From Pseudomonas sp. GD04091 (GTDB taxonomy: Bacteria; Pseudomonadota; Gammaproteobacteria; Pseudomonadales; Pseudomonadaceae): a DNA stretch of 64,000 nt. Under the pieces are notes generated by a model, which was given only the letters and a program-made list of their open reading frames with translations, did no database searches and was not told where the DNA came from. This document shows positions 1-8,502 of the stretch, in pieces (the first letter of the stretch is position 1; each line of letters starts with the position of its first letter). The stretch spans positions 1 to 64,000 of the forward strand of contig NZ_JAOEBG010000028.1 of NCBI RefSeq assembly GCF_029836165.1. Direction: 5' to 3'. The position numbers and the translations under genes were made by a program.

Positions 1-635
1 TAGACTCGCTCAACCAGGCTTTCAACACCGACCTTCAGAAACTTCGGGCTCTCGCCCAGAATCTCCCGCGCCTCGACCTCGTCCACCCGCCACCCGGCAA
101 ACCCTGCCCGCACTTCGGCGTCCGGCACCGCAAACGGTGGCCCGTCGATCAATGCCTGGTCGTAATCCAGGGTCACCAGCAGACCGCGGCAGGCCGCCGG
201 CAACTGCTCGCCCAGCAACACCATGTATCGCTCGCGCATCGCCACTGGCAAGGCGATCAACGCCGCCCGGTCATACACCCCCGTGCAATCCACCAGATCC
301 TCGGCGCGCAGGGCGAACACATCACCGCACCACAACTCCACCTCGTCGCTGCGCCACACCTCGAAAGCGCCACGCTGGGCAACCTGCGCCACCAGCCCAT
401 GCTCGGCGAAGAAGTCCTCCACCGCCCGACGCGACAGCTCCACCCCCAGCACCCGATACCCCTGCGCGGCCAGCCAGAGCATGTCCAGGCTCTTGCCGCA
501 CAGCGGCACCAGCACCCGCGCGCCCGGGGCCAGGCCCAGCGCCGGCCAGTGCGCCTGCAGGTACGGATTCACCTGAGGTTGGTGAAAGCCGATCTGGTTG
601 TCCGCCCACCGCTTGTGCCAGAACGCTGGCTCCAT
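1..635 (-). CDS. tpm: Thiopurine S-methyltransferase, 3' end cut by window edge
   Basis: S-adenosylmethionine-dependent methyltransferase that in pseudomonads methylates thiopurines and detoxifies selenite and tellurite. The start is the ATG at 635, and the first residues MEPAFWHKRWADNQIGFHQ carry the tpm-family N-terminus with the Trp-rich substrate-site region. 211 codons are visible without a stop, against about 216-218 aa for the family, so only the last few residues lie outside the window. It is divergent from the dioxygenase gene at 737. Family assignment comes from recognising the N-terminal sequence. Confidence 0.9.
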   Translation of the reverse strand, partial: MEPAFWHKRWADNQIGFHQPQVNPYLQAHWPALGLAPGARVLVPLCGKSLDMLWLAAQGYRVLGVELSRRAVEDFFAEHGLVAQVAQRGAFEVWRSDEVELWCGDVFALRAEDLVDCTGVYDRAALIALPVAMRERYMVLLGEQLPAACRGLLVTLDYDQALIDGPPFAVPDAEVRAGFAGWRVDEVEAREILGESPKFLKVGVESLVERV

Positions 636-736
636 GATTCCTCCCGGTTTTTCGATAAAAGCCTGTGAAAACTTATATTGGATCTCGATCGTAGGCTGAT
701 CGAAGATGGCAGCATCTTACCTGCCAGGACCCTGCC

Positions 737-1489
737 ATGCTGCCCAGCCTGTTCATTTCCCACGGTTCGCCCATGCTCGCCCTGCAACCGGGTGCCAGCG
801 GCCCGGCCCTGGCCGGCTTGGCCCGCGCCCTGCCCCGTCCAAAGGCGATCGTGCTGGTGTCGGCGCATTGGGAGAGCCGTGAGCTGCTGGTCATGGCCAA
901 TCCGCAACCGCAGACCTGGCACGACTTCCACGGCTTTCCTGCCGCGCTCTATGCCGTGCAGTACCCGGCCCCCGGCGAACCGGCACTGGCTCGTCGAGTT
1001 GCCGAGCGGCTGGGGGCCAGGCTGGATGAACAACGGCCATTCGATCATGGGGCCTGGGTGCCGCTGTCGCTGATGTACCCGCAGGCGGACATCCCGGTGA
1101 TCCAGGTGTCACTACCCAGCCAGGCCGGCCCCGCCCTGCAGCTGAAGGTCGGCCAGAATCTGGCGGCGCTGCGCGAGGAAGGCGTGCTGCTGATCGGTTC
1201 GGGTAGCATCACCCACAACCTGGGTGAGCTGGACTGGCACGCCGGACCGGATGTGATCGAACCCTGGGCCCTGGCGTTTCGCGACTGGGTGGTGGAGCGC
1301 CTGCAGGCCGGGGACGAGGCGGCGCTGCTGGACTATCGGCGCCAGGCGCCGTTCGCGGCGCGCAATCATCCGAGCGACGAACATCTGCTGCCGCTGTACT
1401 TCGCCATGGGTGCCGGCGAACGGTTCGGTATCACGCACCAGGGGTTCACCCTGGGGGCGCTGGGGATGGATATCTACCGGTTCGACTGA
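737..1489 (+). CDS. DODA-type extradiol ring-cleavage dioxygenase (YgiD-like)
   Basis: 250 aa, a typical length for the class III extradiol (LigB/DODA) family, which opens catechol-type rings such as L-DOPA using a divalent metal. The N-terminal FISHGSP motif, the SAHWES segment near residue 43, the HGAWVPL motif in the middle and GSGSITHNLG all match the family; their histidines form the metal site. No signal peptide is visible, so it is cytosolic. An AGGA-type ribosome site precedes the ATG. The physiological substrate cannot be read from the sequence. The gene stands alone and is followed by a strong bidirectional terminator. Confidence 0.85.
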   Translation: MLPSLFISHGSPMLALQPGASGPALAGLARALPRPKAIVLVSAHWESRELLVMANPQPQTWHDFHGFPAALYAVQYPAPGEPALARRVAERLGARLDEQRPFDHGAWVPLSLMYPQADIPVIQVSLPSQAGPALQLKVGQNLAALREEGVLLIGSGSITHNLGELDWHAGPDVIEPWALAFRDWVVERLQAGDEAALLDYRRQAPFAARNHPSDEHLLPLYFAMGAGERFGITHQGFTLGALGMDIYRFD

Positions 1490-1494
1490 ACGGC

Positions 1495-1519
1495 CTCCGC
1501 GGGCAAACCCGCTCCCACC
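1495..1519. repeat. REP-like repeat copy
   Basis: Contains the GCGGGCAAACCCGCTCCCAC core that recurs in both orientations through the intergenic regions of this window. It lies just behind the stop codon of the dioxygenase gene. Confidence 0.6.
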
Positions 1520-1573
1520 GGCCTCGTGCCCGACCTGGGCAACGGGTTGGCTCGCGAAGAGGCCAGAACAGGC

Positions 1574-1606
1574 AAAAAAATCCCCGGCCTAGGCCGGGGA
1601 TTTTTC
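1574..1606. terminator. Bidirectional rho-independent terminator
   Basis: Inverted repeat TCCCCGGCCT / AGGCCGGGGA with A-runs on the left and T-runs on the right, so it can stop transcription from both the dioxygenase gene (+) and deaD (-), which converge here. Confidence 0.85.
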
Positions 1607-1621
1607 ATTGCAGCGCCAGGA

Positions 1622-3298
1622 TCAGTCCTCGCGGTAGCGACGCAGCTTCAGCTGCTTGCCGGCCACGCGGGTGTCCTTGAGCTTGGTCAGCAGGCGCTCC
1701 AGGCCGTCTTCCGGCAGCTCGATCAGGCTGAAGCTGTCGCGCACCTGGATACGACCGATGGCGTCACGCGCCAGGCCACCCTCGTTGAGGATCGCGCCCA
1801 GCAGGTTCTTGGCGGCGATGCCGTCACGGGCACCCAGGGCGGTACGGCAACGCACGCGACCTTCGGCCAGCGGCATCGGCGCACGACGCTCACGATCGCC
1901 ACGCTCAGGGCGCTCGCCACGCTCGGTGCGCTCACCACGCTCACGCGGGGTGTAGGTCGGCACCAGCGGCTGCTCGCGCTCGACGCTGGCCAGGTCCAGC
2001 GCCTGGCCGTTGGTGGCCTTGCGCAGCAGGGCCGCGGCCAGGGCGCGCGGGGTGCAGCCCAGGTCGGCGGTCAGGCGGTCGAACAGCTCGCCGTGGCTGG
2101 CCTCGGACTCGGCCACCAGCGGCGCCAGGCTCTTGGTCAGCTTCTTGATACGCGCGTCCAGCACGGCCTGCGGGTTAGGCAGACGGGCTTCGGCGACCTT
2201 CTGCCCGGTGACACGCTCGATCACCTGCAGCATGCGGCGCTCGCGCGGGGTGACCAGCAGCAGCGCACGGCCATCGCGACCGGCACGGCCGGTACGGCCG
2301 ATGCGGTGCACGTAGGACTCCGGATCGTACGGCATGTCGACGTTGAACACGTGAGTGATACGCGGCACGTCCAGGCCACGGGCAGCGACGTCGGTGGCGA
2401 CGACGATGTCCAGGCGGCCGTCCTTGAGCGAGTCGATCACGCGCTCACGCTGGTTCTGGGCGATGTCGCCGTTCAGCGCGGCAGCCTTGTAGCCTTTGGC
2501 TTCCAGGGCGGCGGCCAGGTCCAGGGTGGCTTGCTTGGTACGCACGAAGGCGATCAGCGCGTCGAACTCTTCGACTTCCAGCAGACGCAGCACGGCCGGG
2601 ATCTTCTGGTCGGCGTGGACCATCAGGTGAGCCTGGTCGATCGCGGTGACGGTCTGGGTCTTGCTCTGGATCTTGACGTGCTTGGGCTCGCGCAGGTGAC
2701 GCTCGGCGATCGAACGGATCGACGACGGCAGGGTGGCGGAGAACAGCACGGTCTGGCGCGACTCGGGGATGGCGTCGAAGATCACTTCGAGGTCGTCCAT
2801 GAAGCCGAGCTTGAGCATCTCGTCCGCTTCGTCCAGTACCAGGTACTGCACGGTGGACAGGACTTTCTCGTCACGACGCAGGTGGTCGCACAGGCGGCCA
2901 GGGGTCGCGACGACGATCTGCGCGCCATTGCGAATGGCGCGCAGCTGTGGGCCCATCGGGGCACCACCGTAAACGGCCACCACATTAACGCCCGGCATCT
3001 GCTTGGCGTAGGTTTCGAAGGCGGTGGCTACTTGCAGCGCCAACTCACGGGTTGGCGCCAGGATCAGGGCTTGCGGTTCGCGCTTGCTCACGTCGATCTT
3101 GTTGAGGATCGGCAGGGCGAAGGCAGCGGTCTTGCCGGTGCCAGTCTGCGCCTGGCCGATCATGTCGTGACCGGCGAGGATGATCGGGATCGACTGTTGC
3201 TGGATGGCCGACGGCTCTTCATAGCCGGTGGCCAGAACGGCAGCAACGATGTTCGGATTGAGATCGAGAGCGGCGAATCCGCCGGTTTCCTGGGTCAT
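1622..3298 (-). CDS. deaD: DEAD-box ATP-dependent RNA helicase DeaD/CsdA
   Basis: Cold-shock RNA helicase that unwinds mRNA and rRNA structures and assists 50S assembly. The protein is 558 aa from the ATG at 3298, which follows an AGAGGCAG ribosome site; an in-frame upstream start adds residues atypical of the family. Motifs in order are the Q-motif, AQTGTGKT (Walker A), PTRELALQ, TPGR, DEAD, SAT, then the RecA2 motifs ATDVAARGLDV and HRIGRTGRAG. An Arg/Glu-rich linker (repeats of GERxERG) is followed by the C-terminal DbpA-like RNA-binding domain. It has a long leader (see 3299-3649) and ends at a shared terminator. Confidence 0.95.
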   Translation of the reverse strand: MTQETGGFAALDLNPNIVAAVLATGYEEPSAIQQQSIPIILAGHDMIGQAQTGTGKTAAFALPILNKIDVSKREPQALILAPTRELALQVATAFETYAKQMPGVNVVAVYGGAPMGPQLRAIRNGAQIVVATPGRLCDHLRRDEKVLSTVQYLVLDEADEMLKLGFMDDLEVIFDAIPESRQTVLFSATLPSSIRSIAERHLREPKHVKIQSKTQTVTAIDQAHLMVHADQKIPAVLRLLEVEEFDALIAFVRTKQATLDLAAALEAKGYKAAALNGDIAQNQRERVIDSLKDGRLDIVVATDVAARGLDVPRITHVFNVDMPYDPESYVHRIGRTGRAGRDGRALLLVTPRERRMLQVIERVTGQKVAEARLPNPQAVLDARIKKLTKSLAPLVAESEASHGELFDRLTADLGCTPRALAAALLRKATNGQALDLASVEREQPLVPTYTPRERGERTERGERPERGDRERRAPMPLAEGRVRCRTALGARDGIAAKNLLGAILNEGGLARDAIGRIQVRDSFSLIELPEDGLERLLTKLKDTRVAGKQLKLRRYRED

Positions 3299-3649
3299 GG
3301 GTCTGCCTCTAGGTGCATCCGCAAAGACCCATGCTCCAAAGCTGCACATGCCTTGAAAGACCAGAAGGTCACCCAGGCAGCTTTGGCGGCGGGGATTTGC
3401 GAAAACGATTGAAATAGGAACGTCTTGGGGAGGTCCGCCTAGCGGACGCGCAGCCGAAGCTGGATTCGGAGGATTTGCACCACCTGATTTTGAGGTCCGC
3501 TAAAAGACCGGCGCGTACTATACCCGAATTCGACGAAAGCCGTGAGAAATATTTCAATGAAAAAGGCCAGCATCCGGCCATCGCAGGATGAAAGCTGAAA
3601 CGTTTCCATGCTGCGCCTGTTTTTACCCGCTAAGAGGGCAACACGATGC
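3299..3649 (-). promoter_or_regulatory. Long 5' leader and promoter region of deaD
   Basis: No gene is seen in this 351-nt stretch. On the minus strand a good -10 hexamer TATAGT lies at 3522-3517, followed by GC-rich sequence as in stringently controlled promoters; no strong -35 is evident. Transcription from there would leave a leader of about 210 nt before the deaD ATG. The leader contains a short hairpin (GTCCGC/GCGGAC, 3433-3447) and a second copy of GAGGTCCGC near 3491-3499. Long structured leaders are usual for cold-shock helicase genes; regulatory function here is inferred. Confidence 0.55.
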
Positions 3650-4405
3650 TCAGGAGGCCGGCCTGACGCCCTTGATCAGGTACTCCAGCGAATACCCCAA
3701 CCGCGGCGCCAGCGCATCGGCCCGTGCGCGCAGGCCATCGAGGTCCAGCGTCTGCTCCAGGTCCGCCGGCACCAGCAGGATGACATTGCCCTCCTTCACC
3801 GGCAGCTCCCAGTAATGGCGGTGGTACAGCCCGCGCAACAACGCCGCGCCCAGCGGCCGGCCATCGTCGCCGGCCCACTGGTTGATCACCAGCCAGCCCC
3901 CGGGATTGAGCTGCTTCTGGCAGTTCTCCAGAAAGCCCCAGGCCAGGTGTCCGACACCCGGCCCATGGTCGGTATAAAGGTCGACGAACAGCAGGTCGGC
4001 CTTCTCTGCCGTGGGCAGCAGCTCGATGGCGTCGCCCACCCGCACGTACAACCGAGGATCGTCGTCCAGCCCCAGGTATTCCATGGCCAGACGCGGCACA
4101 TCGGGGCGCAGCTCGATGGCCTCGACATCGTCGAGCGGCAGGAACTTCAGGCAGGCCTGGGTCAGGGTGCCGGCGCCCAGACCCAGGAACAGCGCGCTCT
4201 CGGGCTGCTCGTGGCACAGCGCGCCGGCCAGCATCGCACGGGTGTAGTCGTACTCCAGCCAGCTGGGGTCGGCGATGAAGGTACAGCTCTGCTCGATGGC
4301 GTCGCCGAACTCGAGGAAGCGGTAGTCCTCCACCTCGTACACGCTGATGACGCCAAAGGCATCCTCGACCCGTGCCAGCAGCCGCTCTTCCCGCTCCGTT
4401 GCCAT
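3650..4405 (-). CDS. Spermidine-synthase-like (polyamine aminopropyltransferase fold) protein
   Basis: 251 aa with the Rossmann methyltransferase/aminopropyltransferase core: ALFLGLGAGTLTQ (nucleotide-binding loop, about residues 72-84), VEAIELRPDV and DLLFVDLYTD. It lacks the long N-terminal beta domain of full SpeE enzymes. Polyamine synthase activity is therefore uncertain, and it may be an orphan methyltransferase-like member. It is divergent from the DAHP synthase gene with 117 nt between them. The start at 4405 was chosen because the longer reading in another frame is a shadow. Confidence 0.75.
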   Translation of the reverse strand: MATEREERLLARVEDAFGVISVYEVEDYRFLEFGDAIEQSCTFIADPSWLEYDYTRAMLAGALCHEQPESALFLGLGAGTLTQACLKFLPLDDVEAIELRPDVPRLAMEYLGLDDDPRLYVRVGDAIELLPTAEKADLLFVDLYTDHGPGVGHLAWGFLENCQKQLNPGGWLVINQWAGDDGRPLGAALLRGLYHRHYWELPVKEGNVILLVPADLEQTLDLDGLRARADALAPRLGYSLEYLIKGVRPAS

Positions 4406-4522
4406 CCCCTGCCACCTGCCTGCGCAAAACGCGTATTGTCCGCCAATGCCGAGGGTGCAACAAGCACGCCGGCGGCTGTACCATGGCAGACACGCCTGAA
4501 TTCCTTATCGATAGAGCCTGCG

Positions 4523-5869
4523 ATGACCCAACCCTGGAGCCCTGACAGCTGGCGCGCCCTGCCGATCCAGCAGCAACCCGTCTACCCGGACGCCGCCCAC
4601 TTGTCGAAAGTAGAGCAGACGCTGGCCAGCTACCCGCCGTTGGTGTTCGCCGGCGAGGCCCGCGAGTTGCGTCGGCAGTTCGCCGAGGTCACCCAGGGCC
4701 GGGCCTTCCTGCTCCAGGGCGGCGACTGCGCCGAGAGCTTCGCCGAATTCTCGGCGGCGAAGATTCGCGACACCTTCAAGGTGCTGCTGCAGATGGCCAT
4801 CGTCATGACCTTCGCCGCCGGCTGCCCGGTGGTCAAGGTCGGGCGCATGGCCGGCCAGTTCGCCAAGCCGCGCTCGGCCAATGACGAGACCATCGGCAAT
4901 GTCACCCTGCCCGCCTACCGTGGCGACATCGTCAACGGCATCGGCTTCGACGCCACCAGCCGCGTGCCCGACCCGGAGCGCCTGCTGCAGGCCTACCACC
5001 AGGCCACCGCCAGCCTCAACCTGTTGCGCGCCTTCGCCCAGGGCGGCTTCGCCGACCTGCATCAGGTGCACAAATGGAATCTGGACTTCATCGCCAACTC
5101 GGCGCTGGCCGACAAGTACCACCAACTGGCCAACCGCATCGACGAAACCCTGGCATTCATGCGCGCCTGCGGCCTGGACACCGCGCCGCAACTGCGCGAG
5201 ACCAGTTTCTTCACCGCCCATGAAGCGCTCCTGCTCAACTACGAGGAAGCCTTCGTGCGTCGCGACAGCCTGACCGGCGACTACTACGACTGCTCGGCGC
5301 ACATGCTGTGGATCGGCGACCGCACCCGCCAGCTGGACGGCGCCCACGTCGAGTTCCTGCGCGGCGTGCACAACCCGATCGGGGTGAAGGTCGGCCCGAG
5401 CATGAACCCCGAGGAGCTGATCCGCCTGATCGACGTGCTCAACCCGGACAACGACCCCGGTCGCCTCAACCTGATCGTGCGCATGGGCGCCGGCAAGGTC
5501 GGCGACCATCTGCCGGGGTTGATCCGCACCGTCCAGCGCGAGGGGCGCCAGGTGCTGTGGAGCTCCGACCCGATGCATGGCAATACCATCAAGGCCAGCA
5601 GCGGCTACAAGACCCGCGACTTCGCGCAGATCCTCGACGAGGTCAAGCAGTTCTTCCTGGTGCATCAGGCCGAGGGCAGCCATGCCGGCGGCATCCATAT
5701 CGAGATGACCGGGCAGAACGTCACCGAATGCATCGGCGGTGCCCGGCCAATCACCGAGGATGCCCTGTCCGACCGCTACCACACCCACTGCGACCCGCGC
5801 ATGAACGCCGATCAATCACTGGAGCTGGCCTTCCTGATCGCCGAAACCCTCAAGCAGGTACGCCGCTGA
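4523..5869 (+). CDS. Class II 3-deoxy-7-phosphoheptulonate (DAHP) synthase
   Basis: First step of the shikimate pathway: phosphoenolpyruvate plus erythrose-4-phosphate gives DAHP. The protein is 448 aa from the ATG at 4523, the usual length for plant-like class II enzymes. Diagnostic segments include LLQGGDCAESF with the metal-binding Cys, KVGRMAGQFAKPRS, HNPIGVKVGPSM, WSSDPMHGNT and GGIHIEMTGQNVTEC. The gene belongs to the same pathway as aroC at 41.3 kb. Its last 20 nt overlap the 3' end of the convergent ycaQ-like gene. It could be a phzC-type paralogue, but no phenazine genes are nearby. Confidence 0.93.
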   Translation: MTQPWSPDSWRALPIQQQPVYPDAAHLSKVEQTLASYPPLVFAGEARELRRQFAEVTQGRAFLLQGGDCAESFAEFSAAKIRDTFKVLLQMAIVMTFAAGCPVVKVGRMAGQFAKPRSANDETIGNVTLPAYRGDIVNGIGFDATSRVPDPERLLQAYHQATASLNLLRAFAQGGFADLHQVHKWNLDFIANSALADKYHQLANRIDETLAFMRACGLDTAPQLRETSFFTAHEALLLNYEEAFVRRDSLTGDYYDCSAHMLWIGDRTRQLDGAHVEFLRGVHNPIGVKVGPSMNPEELIRLIDVLNPDNDPGRLNLIVRMGAGKVGDHLPGLIRTVQREGRQVLWSSDPMHGNTIKASSGYKTRDFAQILDEVKQFFLVHQAEGSHAGGIHIEMTGQNVTECIGGARPITEDALSDRYHTHCDPRMNADQSLELAFLIAETLKQVRR

Positions 5870-7070
5870 GCAACACCTGACGCAGCCGACCGCCCTCGGC
5901 ACGGGGGCAGTTGAGCTGCACCCGTTCCAAGCCCAGCCAGCCGGCCAGCTGCCGCAGGCCGAGCGCCACGGCGTGGTAGCCCTGTTCATCCAGCCCCGTT
6001 TGCTCTTCGTGCACCGCATGCACCGCCAGGCGCCCATGGGCGCGCTCGGCGCGCAGGTCGAGGCGCGCGGCGATGCGTTCCTTGTACAGGAACGGCAGCA
6101 CGTAGTAGCCATACACGCGCTTGTGCGCCGGGGTGTAGATCTCCAGGCGATAGCGGAAATCGAACAGGCGCTCGGTACGGCTGCGTTCCCAGACCAGCGA
6201 ATCGAACGGCGAGAGCAAGGCGCTGGCCTCGATTCGCCGGGGAATCCGTGGCGTGCCCGACACATAGGCCGGCTGCTTCCAACCTTGCACGGCGCAGGCC
6301 TGCAAACGCCCGTCCGCCAGCAGCTCGGCCAGCGCGGCCTTGCTCTGTTGCGGCGACAGGCGAAAGTAGTCGCGCAGGTCCTGCTCGGTGGCCACGCCCA
6401 ATGCGTTGGCGGCATGCAGCATCAGCCCCTGATGCGCCTCGGCTTCGCTGATCATTGGCTGATCGAGAATGGCCGTCGGCAAGACCCGCTCAGGCAGGTC
6501 ATACAGGCGCTCGAAACCACGACGCCCGGCCACGGTGACCTCGCCAGCGGCGAACAGCCATTCCAGCGCGTGCTTTTCCTCGCTCCAGTCCCACCAGGGC
6601 CCGGCGCGCTCCTGGCGCGTGGACAGACTGCCCGCGCCCAAGGCACCCTGGTCGCGCACCGCCGCCAGCACCCGGTCGATCACGTCCCGACGCTCGCGGC
6701 CGAACGCTGCCAGTTGTCGGTAGATGCCCTGGCCTTGCGCGGCGCGGGCCATGCGCCAACGCATCAAAGGATACAGCTCCAGCGGCAACAGGGACGCTTC
6801 GTGCCCCCAGTACTCGAACACCCGGCGTTGGCGGTTCTTGCCCCAGGCAAGCTGGTCGAGGGCGGCCTGCGGATAGTCGCCCAGGCGGGAGAACAGCGGC
6901 AGGTAATGGGAGCGGACCAGCGCGTTGACCGAGTCGATCTGCACCACGCCCAGGCGCTGGAGCATGCGCTTGAGGCTGGCCAAGGTTGGCGGGCTGACCG
7001 GCGCCTTGCCGAAACCCTGGGCGGACAAGGCCAGGCGGCGAGCCTGGGAAATGGACAGATCGAGGGGCAA
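5850..7070 (-). CDS. YcaQ/AlkX-family winged-helix DNA glycosylase
   Basis: 406 aa in the HTH_42 family, whose E. coli member YcaQ unhooks DNA interstrand crosslinks and alkylated purines. Features include the N-terminal SISQARRLAL segment, VVQIDSVNALVRSHYLPLFSR, the central winged-helix part, and the C-terminal LLSPFDSLVWERSRTERLFDFRYRLEIY block typical of the family. The start is placed at the TTG at 7070, which has a GTGAGG ribosome site 8 nt upstream; a TTG at 7097 has no well-spaced site. The 3' end overlaps the DAHP synthase gene tail to tail by 20 nt. Confidence 0.85.
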   Translation of the reverse strand: MPLDLSISQARRLALSAQGFGKAPVSPPTLASLKRMLQRLGVVQIDSVNALVRSHYLPLFSRLGDYPQAALDQLAWGKNRQRRVFEYWGHEASLLPLELYPLMRWRMARAAQGQGIYRQLAAFGRERRDVIDRVLAAVRDQGALGAGSLSTRQERAGPWWDWSEEKHALEWLFAAGEVTVAGRRGFERLYDLPERVLPTAILDQPMISEAEAHQGLMLHAANALGVATEQDLRDYFRLSPQQSKAALAELLADGRLQACAVQGWKQPAYVSGTPRIPRRIEASALLSPFDSLVWERSRTERLFDFRYRLEIYTPAHKRVYGYYVLPFLYKERIAARLDLRAERAHGRLAVHAVHEEQTGLDEQGYHAVALGLRQLAGWLGLERVQLNCPRAEGGRLRQVLLSGVPA

Positions 7071-7124
7071 TGCTGATACCTCACAGTTGTTCTGCAACCC
7101 TTCTGGTGTGTCTGCACCATAGCA

Positions 7125-7191
7125 TTCGCGGGCAAGCCCGCTTCCACAAGTTCAGCCGCGATGAACCTGTGGGAGCGGGCATGCCCGCGAA
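7125..7191. repeat. Pair of inverted REP-like elements
   Basis: Two copies facing each other: 7125-7148 (TTCGCGGGCAAGCCCGCTTC...) and 7168-7191 (...GGGAGCGGGCATGCCCGCGAA). Each is itself a hairpin. They lie between the ycaQ-like gene and the DUF1127 gene. Confidence 0.75.
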
Positions 7192-7215
7192 GAAACCAGC
7201 AAAGCCCTCACCTGC

Positions 7216-7434
7216 CTACTTGCGTAGCGGATCCTCCCAGAAATGCCGATCGGCCTCCTGCTGGATGTCCGCCCGCGACAACCCCAGGTCGTGCAGCGTG
7301 GCATCGCTCAGGCGCGCCAGCTCCTCGCGCTGGCGGTGCAGTTCGTACCAGCGCAGCAGCAAGCCGCCGGCGTCGTGCAGCCAGTGGTTCAGGGTCGACA
7401 CAGGCTGGTGAGCAACGTTGAAATGACCTTTCAT
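7216..7434 (-). CDS. DUF1127 domain-containing small protein
   Basis: 72 aa. The C-terminal half REELARLSDATLHDLGLSRADIQQEA is the arginine/aspartate-rich YjiS/DUF1127 motif with its conserved LxDIGLxRxDI pattern. Members are small and cytosolic, and some act in phosphate or carbon metabolism and RNA turnover; no specific role can be assigned here. A strong AAGGAGG ribosome site precedes the ATG. It is divergent from the LysR gene at 7531. Confidence 0.85.
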   Translation of the reverse strand: MKGHFNVAHQPVSTLNHWLHDAGGLLLRWYELHRQREELARLSDATLHDLGLSRADIQQEADRHFWEDPLRK

Positions 7435-7530
7435 CTTGACGTCCTCCTTGTGGATGGCTTCAGTCTCGACCCAGGCCTAAGATCAATCCAACGAATGTTT
7501 CTGATGCCATGCATCTCGGAGATTGATGCC

Positions 7531-8382
7531 ATGTCCCAGTATCAGAGTCTCGATGCGGATGTGCTGCGCACCTTCGTCGCCATCGCCGAGCAAGGTGGCT
7601 TCACCCGCGCCGGGGAAGTGGTCAATCGCACCCAGTCGGCGGTGAGCATGCAGATGAAGCGACTGGAGGAAGACATCCTGCAGCGCCAGCTGTTCGAGCG
7701 CGACGGCCGCCAGGTGCGCCTGACCGCCGAGGGCCAGGTGCTGCTGGGCTATGCCCGGCGCATCCTCAAACTGCATGGCGAGGTGTTCAACACCCTGCGC
7801 ATGCCGCACATGGTCGGCGTGGTGCGCATCGGCACTCCGGACGACTACGCCATGCGCTACCTGCCGAGCATCCTCACCCGCTTCGCCCAGGCGTACCCGC
7901 TGATCCATGTCGAGGTGCATTGCGATTCGTCCAAGCAACTGATGCTGCGCCAGGACCTGGACCTGACCATCGTCACCCGCGAGCCGGGCAACGAGGTCGG
8001 CCAACTGCTGCGCCAGGAGCGCCTGGTCTGGGCCGCGGCGAAGGGCTTCTGTCCCCATGAGCAACGGCCGATGCCGCTGGCGCTGTTCAATACCGACTGC
8101 TTCTGCCGCGCCTGGACCTGCAACGCCCTGGAGCGCCAGGGCATCGAGTACCGCATCGCCTATACCAGCCCGAGCCTGGCGGCGATCTTCGCCATCGTCA
8201 CCGCGGGCCTGGCGGTGACCGCTCAGCTGCAGAGCCTGATCGGCGGCGAACTGCGCATCCTCGACGAAGAGGACGGCCTGCCGCAGCTGCACATGGCCAA
8301 TGTGATGCTGCTGCGCAACGACCAGCAGCATTCGCCGATCACCGACTGCATGGCCGAGTACATCGTCGAAGGGTTCAAATGA
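7531..8382 (+). CDS. LysR-family transcriptional regulator (LrhA-like)
   Basis: 283 aa from the ATG at 7531. The N-terminal helix-turn-helix (about residues 9-68, LRTFVAIAEQGGFTRAGEVVNRTQSAVSMQMKRLEE) is followed by a substrate-binding domain starting VGVVRIGTPDDYAMRYLPSIL. The sequence style resembles the LrhA/HexA/PecT branch, whose members control motility and exoproducts, but the target here is unknown. It is divergent from the DUF1127 gene, which may be its target. An in-frame ATG at 7507 is possible but less likely. Confidence 0.85.
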   Translation: MSQYQSLDADVLRTFVAIAEQGGFTRAGEVVNRTQSAVSMQMKRLEEDILQRQLFERDGRQVRLTAEGQVLLGYARRILKLHGEVFNTLRMPHMVGVVRIGTPDDYAMRYLPSILTRFAQAYPLIHVEVHCDSSKQLMLRQDLDLTIVTREPGNEVGQLLRQERLVWAAAKGFCPHEQRPMPLALFNTDCFCRAWTCNALERQGIEYRIAYTSPSLAAIFAIVTAGLAVTAQLQSLIGGELRILDEEDGLPQLHMANVMLLRNDQQHSPITDCMAEYIVEGFK

Positions 8383-8451
8383 AGGGTGGGATCCACGGCC
8401 GCCTTGCGGCCCTTTGCGACCGGTCCGACGCCTCGGCAAGGCCGCGATCTT

Positions 8452-8498
8452 CTGTAGGAGCGGCCTTGTGTCGCGAAAGGGCTGCGTAGCAGCCCCTA
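8452..8498. repeat. REP-like element of the GAGCGGCCTTGTG type, with hairpin
   Basis: GTAGGAGCGGCCTTGTGTCG is followed by a GGGCTGCGTAGCAGCCC hairpin. It sits between the convergent LysR and TauE/SafE genes and may help termination on both sides. Confidence 0.65.
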
Positions 8499-8502
8499 CC
8501 TA

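Noticed and set aside
1526..3412. Long plus-strand open frame of 628 codons opposite deaD
   Set aside because: It is the antisense of deaD, composed of His/Gly/Leu-rich low-quality sequence; all DEAD-box motifs are on the minus strand.
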